From assembly GCA_021732025.1 (NCBI GenBank), contig JAKFVU010000077.1, positions 1-64,000 on the forward strand: 64,000 nt of DNA, read 5' to 3'. This stretch comes from Candidatus Obscuribacterales bacterium (GTDB taxonomy: Bacteria; Cyanobacteriota; Vampirovibrionia; Obscuribacterales; Obscuribacteraceae). Of this stretch, positions 34,070-42,184 are shown piece after piece. Each line of letters opens with the position of its first letter. Position 1 is the first letter of the stretch. Under the pieces are notes generated by a model. It was not told where the DNA came from. It made no database searches and was given only the letters and a program-made list of their open reading frames with translations. The translations under genes and the position numbers were made by a program.

Positions 34070-35860
34070 ATGAATAAAGTCTCGTCCAAGCAAAGAAATT
34101 CGTGGCGCCGCAGTGAGCGTGGCCAGAGTCTTTTGCTCTTAATGACCCTAATTTTCTTAGTGATTGTGCCTCTTTTGGCGACGATTACTTTTGAAGCATC
34201 CCGTCTTTATCTGGCCAAGCAAGAGCTTCAGAACGCAAGCGATGCCGCAGTTTTAGCTGGTACAGCTACGCTGGCTAGCTCAGACAATGTTGATCCGCTC
34301 CAAGCTCATAACGATGCCATTGCTGCTGCTATAAAGATCTTCAAAGCCAATACTGTACTTGGTCAAGCTCTTAGCAATACTAACCTAGCCTCCTCCACAA
34401 GCAATTTGAGCTGCGATCTGGGTGAAGCGCGAGTGTTCTTTGAATTTATAAACCCTATTACCGCTGCAGTGGAACCACTGACTAGCCCCAATGGTAAGGT
34501 TGTGCGCATTAGTAGTAGCACCACTAGCCGCTTAGCCTTTGGTGACTTTGTCGGTATCAAAACCCTTTCGGTCAACGCCGTATCAACTGGTGCTGTGCCT
34601 AAACTCGATATGGTCATTTGCTTCGATGTATCTGGTTCTATGGATGATCAAACACCAGTCACTTTCGTTAAGAGAAAGTGGGATGCCACTTTGGGTGGTG
34701 GCAAGAATGTCTATAGTCTTGTCACCGGCGCCAATGGTCTAATGCGCGGTAAGATTTTCGACATTCTTAAGCCTGCCGTTACCGGAAGTAGTTTAAACGC
34801 CTGTTATCCTCAGATTCTTACTGAGGCATATTGGGAGGCTAAGGCTTACTCGTCAGAGTATCTCGCGCAATATTATGGGGTGCCTGGTTTGCGTTCAGGA
34901 GGGATTTATCCCGAGGCAGGCAAGCCACCAGGAAATTGCCCGCCCGGTACTGCACCAACTTTTGATGGCATGACTGTCTTTACTGATGTAGTGGTCAATA
35001 TTGATGGCCAGCCCAGCTTTGGTGGTACTAGTTACGGTGGCTTTTCTTTTCCTGATATAGCAACTTTAACCGAAGCCGCTCGAGGCAATCTAGAGTCAGA
35101 TAGCGTCTATCGAAGCAGCAGGGCAAACACTGCAGTATTTGTTGCACCGCGTGCTGGCTACCAGAAAGCCTATTTTGAAGCTGCCGCAAAACAGGTCAAG
35201 CCTATGAAAGATGCTCAAACAGCCCTTAACACCATGACTCAGATTTTGAATACTGACGCTGATGTACATTTCGGCTTTGTTGCCTTTGATTCTTCTGTTG
35301 GCACCGATGCCACCAGTACAGAAACTTGGTACGACATCGATGATTATGCACCCTATGGTGCCAAAAAAGGCTATCCCATTCCTCATGTGCACATCGATGC
35401 TACTGCTGGCAAGACTGCGTACACTGAGGTCAATAACGCCATTGATAGTTGTGTGCCCATGGGTGCTACCAATATAGGCGGGGCAGTTCATGCTGCTGTA
35501 GAAGATCTTAAGGGCCACTCGCGTTTAGGTAGTACTAAAGCAATTGTTCTATTCACCGATGGCGAGCCCACTGTGCCCAGTGGTCCCCTCAGTAATGACC
35601 CTAAAGCCAATGCTCGCATGGCTGCAGTTGAAGCACGAGATGCCGGTGTAGCACTTTATACAGTTGGTTTGGCGCAAAACCCTGCGATTATTCCTGATCA
35701 AACAGAGATTTTGAACGATAAAGTGAGCGATCCAACCACGGGCGGAATGGCTGGTATTGCCGGTCATGGTGGCACATTTAGTCTGGTTACTGACAGTTCA
35801 CAATTGAGGCAGACCTTCGCTAAGATTGCTCGCCGTTTGGTCAAACTGGTTTCTAATTGA
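34070..35860 (+). CDS. TadG-like protein with von Willebrand A domain
   Basis: A 596-residue protein. The N-terminal RSERGQSLLLLMTLIFLVIVP helix and the following QELQNASDAAVLAGTA block are the classic TadG/Flp-associated N-terminus. A vWA domain starts near residue 182 with the metal site DVSGSMDD, has the threonine loop near GATNIGGAVH, and includes AIVLFTDGEP. Between these the domain holds a long insertion (about 190-380). It sits between two TadE-like genes with 9-bp gaps on each side. Extracytoplasmic, anchored by the N-terminal helix; role in pilus attachment or surface adhesion inferred. Confidence 0.88.
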   Translation: MNKVSSKQRNSWRRSERGQSLLLLMTLIFLVIVPLLATITFEASRLYLAKQELQNASDAAVLAGTATLASSDNVDPLQAHNDAIAAAIKIFKANTVLGQALSNTNLASSTSNLSCDLGEARVFFEFINPITAAVEPLTSPNGKVVRISSSTTSRLAFGDFVGIKTLSVNAVSTGAVPKLDMVICFDVSGSMDDQTPVTFVKRKWDATLGGGKNVYSLVTGANGLMRGKIFDILKPAVTGSSLNACYPQILTEAYWEAKAYSSEYLAQYYGVPGLRSGGIYPEAGKPPGNCPPGTAPTFDGMTVFTDVVVNIDGQPSFGGTSYGGFSFPDIATLTEAARGNLESDSVYRSSRANTAVFVAPRAGYQKAYFEAAAKQVKPMKDAQTALNTMTQILNTDADVHFGFVAFDSSVGTDATSTETWYDIDDYAPYGAKKGYPIPHVHIDATAGKTAYTEVNNAIDSCVPMGATNIGGAVHAAVEDLKGHSRLGSTKAIVLFTDGEPTVPSGPLSNDPKANARMAAVEARDAGVALYTVGLAQNPAIIPDQTEILNDKVSDPTTGGMAGIAGHGGTFSLVTDSSQLRQTFAKIARRLVKLVSN

Positions 35861-35869
35861 GGAATTAAA

Positions 35870-36325
35870 ATGGCGATTACTGTAAGAAAAAGAGCACGAG
35901 CATCCGGGTCTTTGGCCGTTGAATTTGTCTGCGGCAGTTTGCTCGCTACAGTTTTCGTTGCCCTTGCTTTGCACTTAGGGATTGCCATTTTTGGCGCTTA
36001 TGCCAATGACCGTGCTTGCCGTGATGCTTGTCGCAATGCCGCTCAAGGTCAAGATTTGACTGAGGCGACAAAGTTAGCCAAAGTAATTTTGAAGGGCTAT
36101 CAATCTTCTAGCTTTCTCTCAGCGCCGACAATTTCAGCCCCCATCGTCTATGAAGATTTTGCCGGCCGCAATTTGCCCCAAACATCCCCTTACGTTCAGG
36201 TAAGCACATCAACAGATGTTTTTATGCCCCTGGGCACGTTGGGATTTTTCAGTGCTGACACTCTCAAAGACAGCAAATTGTCTTTTGCTAAGACCTACAC
36301 CTTTCCAATCGTGCGCGTCAAGTAG
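35870..36325 (+). CDS. TadE-like minor pilin
   Basis: A 151-residue protein with a basic N-terminus and a hydrophobic helix (about 13-40) starting ASGSLAVEFVCGSLLA. The Gly-Ser-x-Ala-x-Glu-Phe pattern fits TadE N-termini (RGxAAVEFA). The cysteines in RACRDACRNAA and a beta-rich tail follow. It is 9 bp downstream of the vWA TadG-like gene and closes that operon. Confidence 0.72.
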   Translation: MAITVRKRARASGSLAVEFVCGSLLATVFVALALHLGIAIFGAYANDRACRDACRNAAQGQDLTEATKLAKVILKGYQSSSFLSAPTISAPIVYEDFAGRNLPQTSPYVQVSTSTDVFMPLGTLGFFSADTLKDSKLSFAKTYTFPIVRVK

Positions 36326-36462
36326 AACTCTCACCCTAGAATTTTGACTTTCACGTAATTGACACGTAGTACCACCTACACTGGTTCTATTGTTTGGTTC
36401 GCGCCCTATTTACTAACTTACTAACTCTTACTTTTACTAACTATTTTGGGGATAAATCTCCT

Positions 36463-37263
36463 ATGGCAAATTCTAGGAATATAAAAGAACGCTCTGTTTT
36501 AGAGAAGAGCCGCAATATTGTCGATTTAGACTGCGCCATTGGCCAGCTTGATGATGCTCGTTTCTTTCTTCAATGTTTGTCCATTGGCTTGACTGCGGCA
36601 TTAATCTTGAGCCTGATCTTTTTTGTTCCGATTGCCTTGGCTTTTCCATTGGCCCTCGTCACTGGTCATTCTTCCACCCCGGCCGATCTTCGCTTGATCG
36701 GTTCATGGATTGTCTCTAGCGTTATCTGCGGCTCTATTGGAGCTGGAGTACTGGTTTGTTTTCTTAGCTTTGTGCATACCTGGCAAGTGGGCCAGTTCGG
36801 CAAACCTTACCAACGCCGCTCAATTCAATTGCCGCAGAACTTTAATCAGGCTTGTGAACTTGTTGGTTTCGCCTTGGCCGAACTTGAAGGCTATGAGATT
36901 TTGGTGGCTGACGTCGCTGCTGGTCATTTGTTATTAGAGGTGCAGCAGACTAGTTCAGCAATTAACTATTTGACTGTCAATCTCTGCACCCTGACCAATG
37001 GGGGCACACTGGTAAACATCACCGGCGCGCCAGCCCTGATGGGACGGGCCAAACTGTTTAGTGCTTTCTACTGCGATCGCGGTGTTAATGCTGATAATGT
37101 TGAGTGTTTGATTGACTTTCTCAAGCCTTTTGCCCGCTTAGAAGACCTCAACCTTAAGCCTAAAGTAGTTAAGGCAAAGATCGGCTATGACCCACAGGTA
37201 CGGGATCGCTACGCGCCACCCAGCAGCATCGCTGGGCAAAAACTGGCTTATCCCAATAGCTGA
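36463..37263 (+). CDS. two-helix membrane protein of unknown function
   Basis: A 266-residue protein with two membrane segments (about 38-65 and 80-108) and a cytoplasmic beta-rich domain (about 125-240). I do not recognise a family. Its layout, with two helices followed by a beta module, recalls the N-terminal part of the kinases at 25-28 kb, but no PW[TS]SI motif was seen. ATG 36463 is preferred, with GGGGAT about 9 nt upstream; TTG 36394 is a longer alternative. It is separated from the Tad-like genes by 137 bp. Confidence 0.65.
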   Translation: MANSRNIKERSVLEKSRNIVDLDCAIGQLDDARFFLQCLSIGLTAALILSLIFFVPIALAFPLALVTGHSSTPADLRLIGSWIVSSVICGSIGAGVLVCFLSFVHTWQVGQFGKPYQRRSIQLPQNFNQACELVGFALAELEGYEILVADVAAGHLLLEVQQTSSAINYLTVNLCTLTNGGTLVNITGAPALMGRAKLFSAFYCDRGVNADNVECLIDFLKPFARLEDLNLKPKVVKAKIGYDPQVRDRYAPPSSIAGQKLAYPNS

Positions 37264-37305
37264 TTCCGCATGGTTGATTTTAAATCAGCGTTATAATTCC
37301 ACTAT

Positions 37306-37842
37306 ATGTTGATCATTCGCAAGGCGCGGGAAGAAGATACGGACACCTCTGACATTAGGGGTATTCTCGACGTGCATTATGCCGCGGTTCATGGAGAGCC
37401 CGTTGATTACTACGATGAAGAGGTCTTAGACGACTGGTCGCCCGATGTAACTGACAGTCGCATAGAGAATTTCATTAATCGCCCCCAGCGTTCTGACGAA
37501 GTTGTGCGTGTGGCTGAAATGGACAATGCCGTAGTGGGTTTTGGCATACTTGTACCGCGTCTAAGTGAGATTCGCGCTTGCTATGTCCATCCTCGTCTTT
37601 CTCGGCAAGGGATTGGCGTGGCCCTTTTAAACGAATTAGAGCGCTTAGCTGGGCAATCTGGCCTTGATTGGCTCAATCTTAATGCGGCTTTGAATGCTGA
37701 GCCGTTTTATCTTGCTAATGGTTATGTCGCCGATGGGCTTGGTAAGCAACTCTTGCCGGGTGGTCGGGAGATGAGCTGTGTGCGCATGTACAAGTTTTTA
37801 GTGAGCGAAACTTCAAAATGGAGTCGCGGGCTAATTCCTTAA
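37306..37842 (+). CDS. GNAT-family N-acetyltransferase
   Basis: A 178-residue acetyl-CoA-dependent transferase. The acetyl-CoA loop is HPRLSRQGIGVALLNELE (motif A, RQGIGxAL), preceded by the beta-strand EIRACYV and followed by LNLNAALNAEPFYLANGY, the motif B region. The N-terminus LIIRKAREEDT is typical. The acceptor substrate is unknown. It is expressed alone or with the upstream gene; a promoter for the next gene follows. Confidence 0.85.
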   Translation: MLIIRKAREEDTDTSDIRGILDVHYAAVHGEPVDYYDEEVLDDWSPDVTDSRIENFINRPQRSDEVVRVAEMDNAVVGFGILVPRLSEIRACYVHPRLSRQGIGVALLNELERLAGQSGLDWLNLNAALNAEPFYLANGYVADGLGKQLLPGGREMSCVRMYKFLVSETSKWSRGLIP

Positions 37843-37899
37843 CAGGACCCTTAAGTGCGACTTGTCATGAAGAAGTTGCTACGTTTTTTCTGCAAATTT

Positions 37900-37928
37900 T
37901 TGATTTAAGTCTGAGGCAGGCGTAAAAT
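37900..37928 (+). promoter_or_regulatory. strong candidate promoter for the aminotransferase gene
   Basis: TTGATT at 37900-37905 and TAAAAT at 37923-37928 are separated by exactly 17 bp. Transcription would start near 37935, where three iterons begin. Confidence 0.65.
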
Positions 37929-37934
37929 AGTTCG

Positions 37935-37972
37935 GTCACAAAGTAATCGTCACAAAGTGTTCGTCACAAAGT
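37935..37972. repeat. three direct repeats of GTCACAAAGT at 14-bp spacing
   Basis: Exact copies lie at 37935-37944, 37949-37958 and 37963-37972. They follow the -10 element and precede the aminotransferase start by 46 bp. They could bind a regulator or act in the 5' leader; local slippage duplication is the plain alternative. Confidence 0.85.
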
Positions 37973-38017
37973 AGTGCCTTGTTTTTTGAGGCTGCTAAAA
38001 ACGTGGGAGTAAAAAAA

Positions 38018-39373
38018 ATGGCTCAAGATCTGGAGACAGCTCAGGCAAAATCCAGGGAGGTACTGGAGCTTATCGGAAAGAAAAAGCTCACCCAAGAGGA
38101 GCGCGACAAAGTTATTGCTGATTCAGTTCGGTATTGGACAGATCACGTTAATGCTGGCTTCTTGAAGTATCGAAAATCAGTCAGTACAGACTATACGGCT
38201 GTTGAATGGGAAGATAACGGAGCAGTTTTTCGTGATATTAACGGCAAAGAATTCATAGATATGTTGGGTGGTTATGGCGTTTATAACGTTGGTCACCGTC
38301 ACCCACGAGTCTTGAAAGCTGTAACCGAACAGCTAGAGCGACAAGCAATTCACTCACAAGAGCTGATAGATCCACTAAGAACCTATTTGGCGTATTTGGT
38401 TTCATTGATTACCCCTGGTGATCTCAATTATTCATTCTTCTCCAATTCAGGTACTGAATCTGTAGAAGGTTGTATGAAAATGGCCATGTTGGCCACTGGA
38501 CGCAAGCACTTTGTGGGAACAGTGGGCGCATTTCACGGCAAAACTCTAGGCGCTCTTGGCGGTACATCCAAAGCGATGTTCCGTGAGCCCTTCATGCCTT
38601 TGTTGAACTGGAGTCACATACCATTTGGTGACATCAAGGCTTTAGAAACCACACTAAGTTGTGCTGATTTTAGCGGTGATAGAGTGGCAGCCTTTGTCGT
38701 CGAGCCCATTCAAGGCGAAGGCGGTATTAACGTTGCCCCTCCTGGTTATCTGGCAGCAGCACGCGAACTGTGCGACAAATATGGAGCCATGCTTGTCTTC
38801 GATGAAGTGCAAAGTGGAATGGGCCGTACCGGCAAAATGTTCTACTGCGATTATGAAGGTGTTGTGCCTGACTTGATGGCTCTAGGAAAGGCCTTCGGCG
38901 GTGGTGTTATGCCGATTGGCGCAGTTGTTGGCAATGAGAAAGTATGGGCTAAGTATGTAGAGAATCCCTTCTTGCATACCACTACTTTTGGTGGCAATCC
39001 TGTAGCGTGTGCCGCAGCGATTGCGACAATTTCAATTTTGCTTGATGAAGATTTGCCAAAACAAGCGCGCGAGAAAGGTGATTATCTAATTGATAAAGTG
39101 ACGCAACTGGCAAAGCAATTCCCGGATGTTCTCTCGAAGATTCGCGGCGTGGGCTTGATGTTGGGGATGGAATTTACTGGCAATGACACTGGCTATGCTG
39201 TGGCAAAGGAACTCTTCAGCCGCAATATTCTCATCTCTGGTACTTATATTAATTCGCGCGTTTTAAGAGTTGAGCCACCATTGGTGATTTCATACGAGCA
39301 AATTGATATGTTCCTCAAAGCCTTAGAAGAATCTTTGGCAGCAGTATCGAAGCTGGCACCAGCTCTTAAATAG
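38018..39373 (+). CDS. patA: putrescine aminotransferase-like class III aminotransferase
   Basis: A 451-residue PLP enzyme, best matched by E. coli PatA/YgjG, which moves the amino group of putrescine to 2-oxoglutarate. Shared blocks include GFLKYRKSV, IHSQELIDPLR, NSGTESVEGCMKMA, FHGKTLGAL, VVEPIQGEGGI, DEVQSGMGRTGKMF, the PLP lysine in LMALGKAFGGGVMPIGA, and LHTTTFGGNP. ATG 38018 is preferred, preceded by GGGAG; the frame opens earlier at TTG 37979. It is monocistronic, with its own promoter and a strong terminator. Substrate assignment is by similarity; ornithine or acetylornithine aminotransferase is less likely. Confidence 0.9.
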   Translation: MAQDLETAQAKSREVLELIGKKKLTQEERDKVIADSVRYWTDHVNAGFLKYRKSVSTDYTAVEWEDNGAVFRDINGKEFIDMLGGYGVYNVGHRHPRVLKAVTEQLERQAIHSQELIDPLRTYLAYLVSLITPGDLNYSFFSNSGTESVEGCMKMAMLATGRKHFVGTVGAFHGKTLGALGGTSKAMFREPFMPLLNWSHIPFGDIKALETTLSCADFSGDRVAAFVVEPIQGEGGINVAPPGYLAAARELCDKYGAMLVFDEVQSGMGRTGKMFYCDYEGVVPDLMALGKAFGGGVMPIGAVVGNEKVWAKYVENPFLHTTTFGGNPVACAAAIATISILLDEDLPKQAREKGDYLIDKVTQLAKQFPDVLSKIRGVGLMLGMEFTGNDTGYAVAKELFSRNILISGTYINSRVLRVEPPLVISYEQIDMFLKALEESLAAVSKLAPALK

Positions 39374-39394
39374 GCATCTCTAGCATGCAAATGC

Positions 39395-39428
39395 AAAAAA
39401 AGTAGTTTCCATGGAAACTACTTTTTTT
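39395..39428. terminator. bidirectional intrinsic terminator
   Basis: GTAGTTTCCATGGAAACTAC is a perfect 20-bp palindrome (39402-39421) flanked by seven A and eight T. It ends both the aminotransferase and the convergent LRV gene. Confidence 0.93.
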
Positions 39429-39435
39429 TGTATTT

Positions 39436-40995
39436 TTAGATCAAACCTTCGGTTCTGTAGCTGCCCGAGCGCTCTTGGGCCAATGAGTTTTGAATGCGCT
39501 TGAGCTGGTTCTTAGCTTCATAGCCAACATAAGGGTCTTGATCGTCTTTTAGCAATTCCAACACTTCGTGGGGGCAATTGCTATTGTCGATCACCCGCAG
39601 CTTAACCTGTGCCTGCTGATCTTTAGCGAGCAGGGCAAAAGCTTCAGCGGGAGTGTTGATGTTTTCGGCTACTGCGGCGCGAATTTCGATGCTCTCATTT
39701 GCCGCTAACTCAGTCAATTTAGAAGGCGGAGTGCTAAGGCGTGTGGCAATCATTTTGAGGAATGCTATTTTTTCTTGGGGGGAAGCATTTTCAGGTGGGC
39801 TGTCGAAAGCAGAGTGAGGCCGCAATTCTTTGGCTATGTCGCGAGGACCGTTGGGGTTAGAGACACTGGGATTGAACTTAAGGTCTTTGACTGTGTCTTT
39901 TTGCTGTTTGTATGCCTTTTGGGCACCATCTGAATTGAGTGATTGCCACTCACTATCGGCTTTGCTGCCATCATTGATGCCATCCGGCATGACAGCATCT
40001 AGGCTGGTGTAAGAAGCAACTAGGTGATTGGAAGTTGGATTGAAACGATTGTTGGTCAGTAGGTTATGGCTCTTACGTTCAGCTTCAACCACATCACCGC
40101 GCGCGCACAAGGCAGATTGTGCTTCTGAGGCTGTCAGTTTGCTGATGTCACGAACTAGATTCCTAAGTACGTCGGAAGGTGTATTGGGGTTTGTTGCTAC
40201 CGATAGGCGGACAGTGTTGTCCACGTCGTTAGCCAGTTTACGCAGGGTTTCCGGTGGTGTTTTTAGGTTAGCTGCCACTGAGGCGCGCACTTCTGGTGAG
40301 ACCAGCGAGGAGAGCCAAGCCAGTGTAGCCGGTGAGGTGGAGACATTTTCGGCGGCACGGTTGAATGATTCTTCGGTGGGAGAAGAGTTGCTTCCTATTA
40401 GTGTATCGTCGGGAGTGCATTGCCATTGAGCGGCCAACAAGCTTGGCTCTTCTTCGGAAGAACCAGAGTACAACCGGGTTTGGCTATCTGATTTGTCAGG
40501 GTTGGAGAAATCAAATTCTTTGCTGCGTTTGGTCTCGTTTTTCTTAGCTTTTGCCTTGGCTGCTTCATTCTTATCGACTTCAGCTTTGATAGCATCAATA
40601 TGGTGCCACGATGAGTCTAGCTGGGCACGCGCGAATGAGGGGTCAACCAAGCTTGCGGCGTCGCGCATCGTCGAAGGTGGTAGCGGCATAGCGTCTGGCT
40701 GTCCAGCGGAGAGAAACCGAGTTGATAGGTTGTCTTTGCCTTGATGAAGCAAGCTGTGGATGGTCGCGATATCTTCGGTATCGTTGCTAGATTGGGGCGC
40801 AACCGCTTCGACTACGGGCGTTACTGCGGCTTCTTCACTGGCTGCGGGCTTCTCATCTATAGATGCGTCTGCGCTGGCGGCGGAACTTGCTGCCTGGCGC
40901 GCGAGGGCTTTCTGCGCCTCGACATCTTTCTCTCGCTCGGCTTCTTCGACAATGTTTTTCAACAGTCGAATAATCCTATCTTTAAAGGATCCCAT
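39436..40995 (-). CDS. large LRV-repeat protein
   Basis: A 519-residue soluble protein. A basic amphipathic N-terminus (GSFKDRIIRLLKNIVEEAE) and a long disordered Ala/Glu/Lys-rich stretch (about 40-200) precede two blocks of LRV repeats, at about 205-290 (VRASVAANLKTPPETLRKLA and so on) and about 405-500 (IRAAVAENINTPAEAFALLA and so on). The repeats match those of the 163-residue protein at 5754-6245. No enzymatic domain is seen. The start ATG 40995 is preceded by a G-run. It converges with the aminotransferase. Scaffold or binding role inferred. Confidence 0.8.
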   Translation of the reverse strand: MGSFKDRIIRLLKNIVEEAEREKDVEAQKALARQAASSAASADASIDEKPAASEEAAVTPVVEAVAPQSSNDTEDIATIHSLLHQGKDNLSTRFLSAGQPDAMPLPPSTMRDAASLVDPSFARAQLDSSWHHIDAIKAEVDKNEAAKAKAKKNETKRSKEFDFSNPDKSDSQTRLYSGSSEEEPSLLAAQWQCTPDDTLIGSNSSPTEESFNRAAENVSTSPATLAWLSSLVSPEVRASVAANLKTPPETLRKLANDVDNTVRLSVATNPNTPSDVLRNLVRDISKLTASEAQSALCARGDVVEAERKSHNLLTNNRFNPTSNHLVASYTSLDAVMPDGINDGSKADSEWQSLNSDGAQKAYKQQKDTVKDLKFNPSVSNPNGPRDIAKELRPHSAFDSPPENASPQEKIAFLKMIATRLSTPPSKLTELAANESIEIRAAVAENINTPAEAFALLAKDQQAQVKLRVIDNSNCPHEVLELLKDDQDPYVGYEAKNQLKRIQNSLAQERSGSYRTEGLI

Positions 40996-41284
40996 CCCCC
41001 GCTAACCCCACTTTCTACATCTATTTAACTGTCTATCTATCTATAGCTGTAACTGCCGCCTACCATACACCTATACTGATGCTATCTCAGTGCCCTAGCG
41101 GCCGGGTATAGGTTCTACCGTATTGTTGTGGTGGTTAACCTATAGGTTCTCTTTCTCTATACTAATCCCGTACAAAGTTATAGGGTACGGGTCTAGCCGC
41201 CGCTTACTATCTGGGTAAGAATATAGACGAGAGCTAATATTCGATAGCTTTCGGGAAGCCGTTCTAATTAGTAGTCTGAATTGT
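40996..41284. other. 289-bp divergent intergenic region with several short repeats
   Basis: No gene is seen. It contains a CTAT microsatellite at about 41032-41043, the palindrome AACCTATAGGTT at 41137-41148, two copies of TATAGGTTCT (41107-41116 and 41141-41150), and the inverted repeat CCCGTAC (41167-41173) with GTACGGG (41185-41191). It must carry promoters for both flanking genes, and the repeats could be regulator sites. Confidence 0.6.
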
Positions 41285-42184
41285 TTGGTCTCCCAAAAAC
41301 AAAAAAACGTTTTTACTTCGAGCGAAGTTGAACCGCTAATCTTAGATTCTATTTTTGAGGCAGTTATGAAGTGTGAAACGATCCCTGAACTAGAGAGATT
41401 CCTAACTATTCAGGAACAGGCCTTGGGGCAAGACAGCCCAGAGGTAGCGGCAACAGTTTCAAAGCTGGCCGATCTATATTTCAATAAAGGTATGCTTGAG
41501 AATGCAGAAGCTCTTTATAGAAGGGCTTTAGAAATCATGGAAAGAACTCTCGGACCATATCGCGCTGAAGTAGCTGATACAAAGAAATGTCTAGAGAAGG
41601 TGTTGACTGTGCGCAAGAAGAGCGCACCAACAGCTGTTTATGCTCGTCCTTCTAGTGACTGGAAGCACTCGATGACTGATTCGTCTACATCATTAGATGC
41701 CATTCCCCAATCGATGGCTCTGGGATGGCCGACCGGTTTTCCTGATGACCACGAAAAAGAAGCTGAGCTAGAAGTAGCTTCGGTGCGCCAGATGATGGGT
41801 AAAGATCATCCTCATGTAGCCGATATGCTGACCAAGTTGGCTGACCATTATTGCCGCAGACGTCTCTATCGCGAGATGGAACCCATACTTCTAGAAGCTT
41901 TGCAGATACGCGAAAAGTCGCTTGGCGGCGAGCATCCCTTGGTCTCAACCTCGCTAAAAAATCTCGCTCGTCTCTATTATTTCCAAACTCGTTTTGAATT
42001 ATCCGAGCCATTGTTCAAGCGTGCACTCGCCATCAGGCAGAAAGTTTATAGCAAGGATCATCCTCGCTTTGCCGATGTAGAAGAGCAGTATGCCAAGCTT
42101 TTGCGTAAAACCAATAGAGTGGCTCAAGCGCAAGAAATGGAAAACCATGTACGTGCTGTGCGCGGACAATTCGCGCCTAACTAA
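41285..42184 (+). CDS. TPR protein (kinesin-light-chain-like repeats)
   Basis: A 299-residue soluble protein with 42-residue KLC-type TPRs in two blocks: about 50-110 (ADLYFNKGMLENAEALYRRALEI) and about 155-290 (ADHYCRRRLYREMEPILLEALQI, then ARLYYFQTRFELSEPLFKRALAI). The linker between them is Ser/Thr-rich. The start is uncertain: TTG 41285 has no clear ribosome-binding site, and ATG 41366 is an alternative that would trim 27 residues. Its stop codon overlaps the stop of the convergent homocysteine methyltransferase by 4 bp. Confidence 0.75.
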   Translation: MVSQKQKNVFTSSEVEPLILDSIFEAVMKCETIPELERFLTIQEQALGQDSPEVAATVSKLADLYFNKGMLENAEALYRRALEIMERTLGPYRAEVADTKKCLEKVLTVRKKSAPTAVYARPSSDWKHSMTDSSTSLDAIPQSMALGWPTGFPDDHEKEAELEVASVRQMMGKDHPHVADMLTKLADHYCRRRLYREMEPILLEALQIREKSLGGEHPLVSTSLKNLARLYYFQTRFELSEPLFKRALAIRQKVYSKDHPRFADVEEQYAKLLRKTNRVAQAQEMENHVRAVRGQFAPN

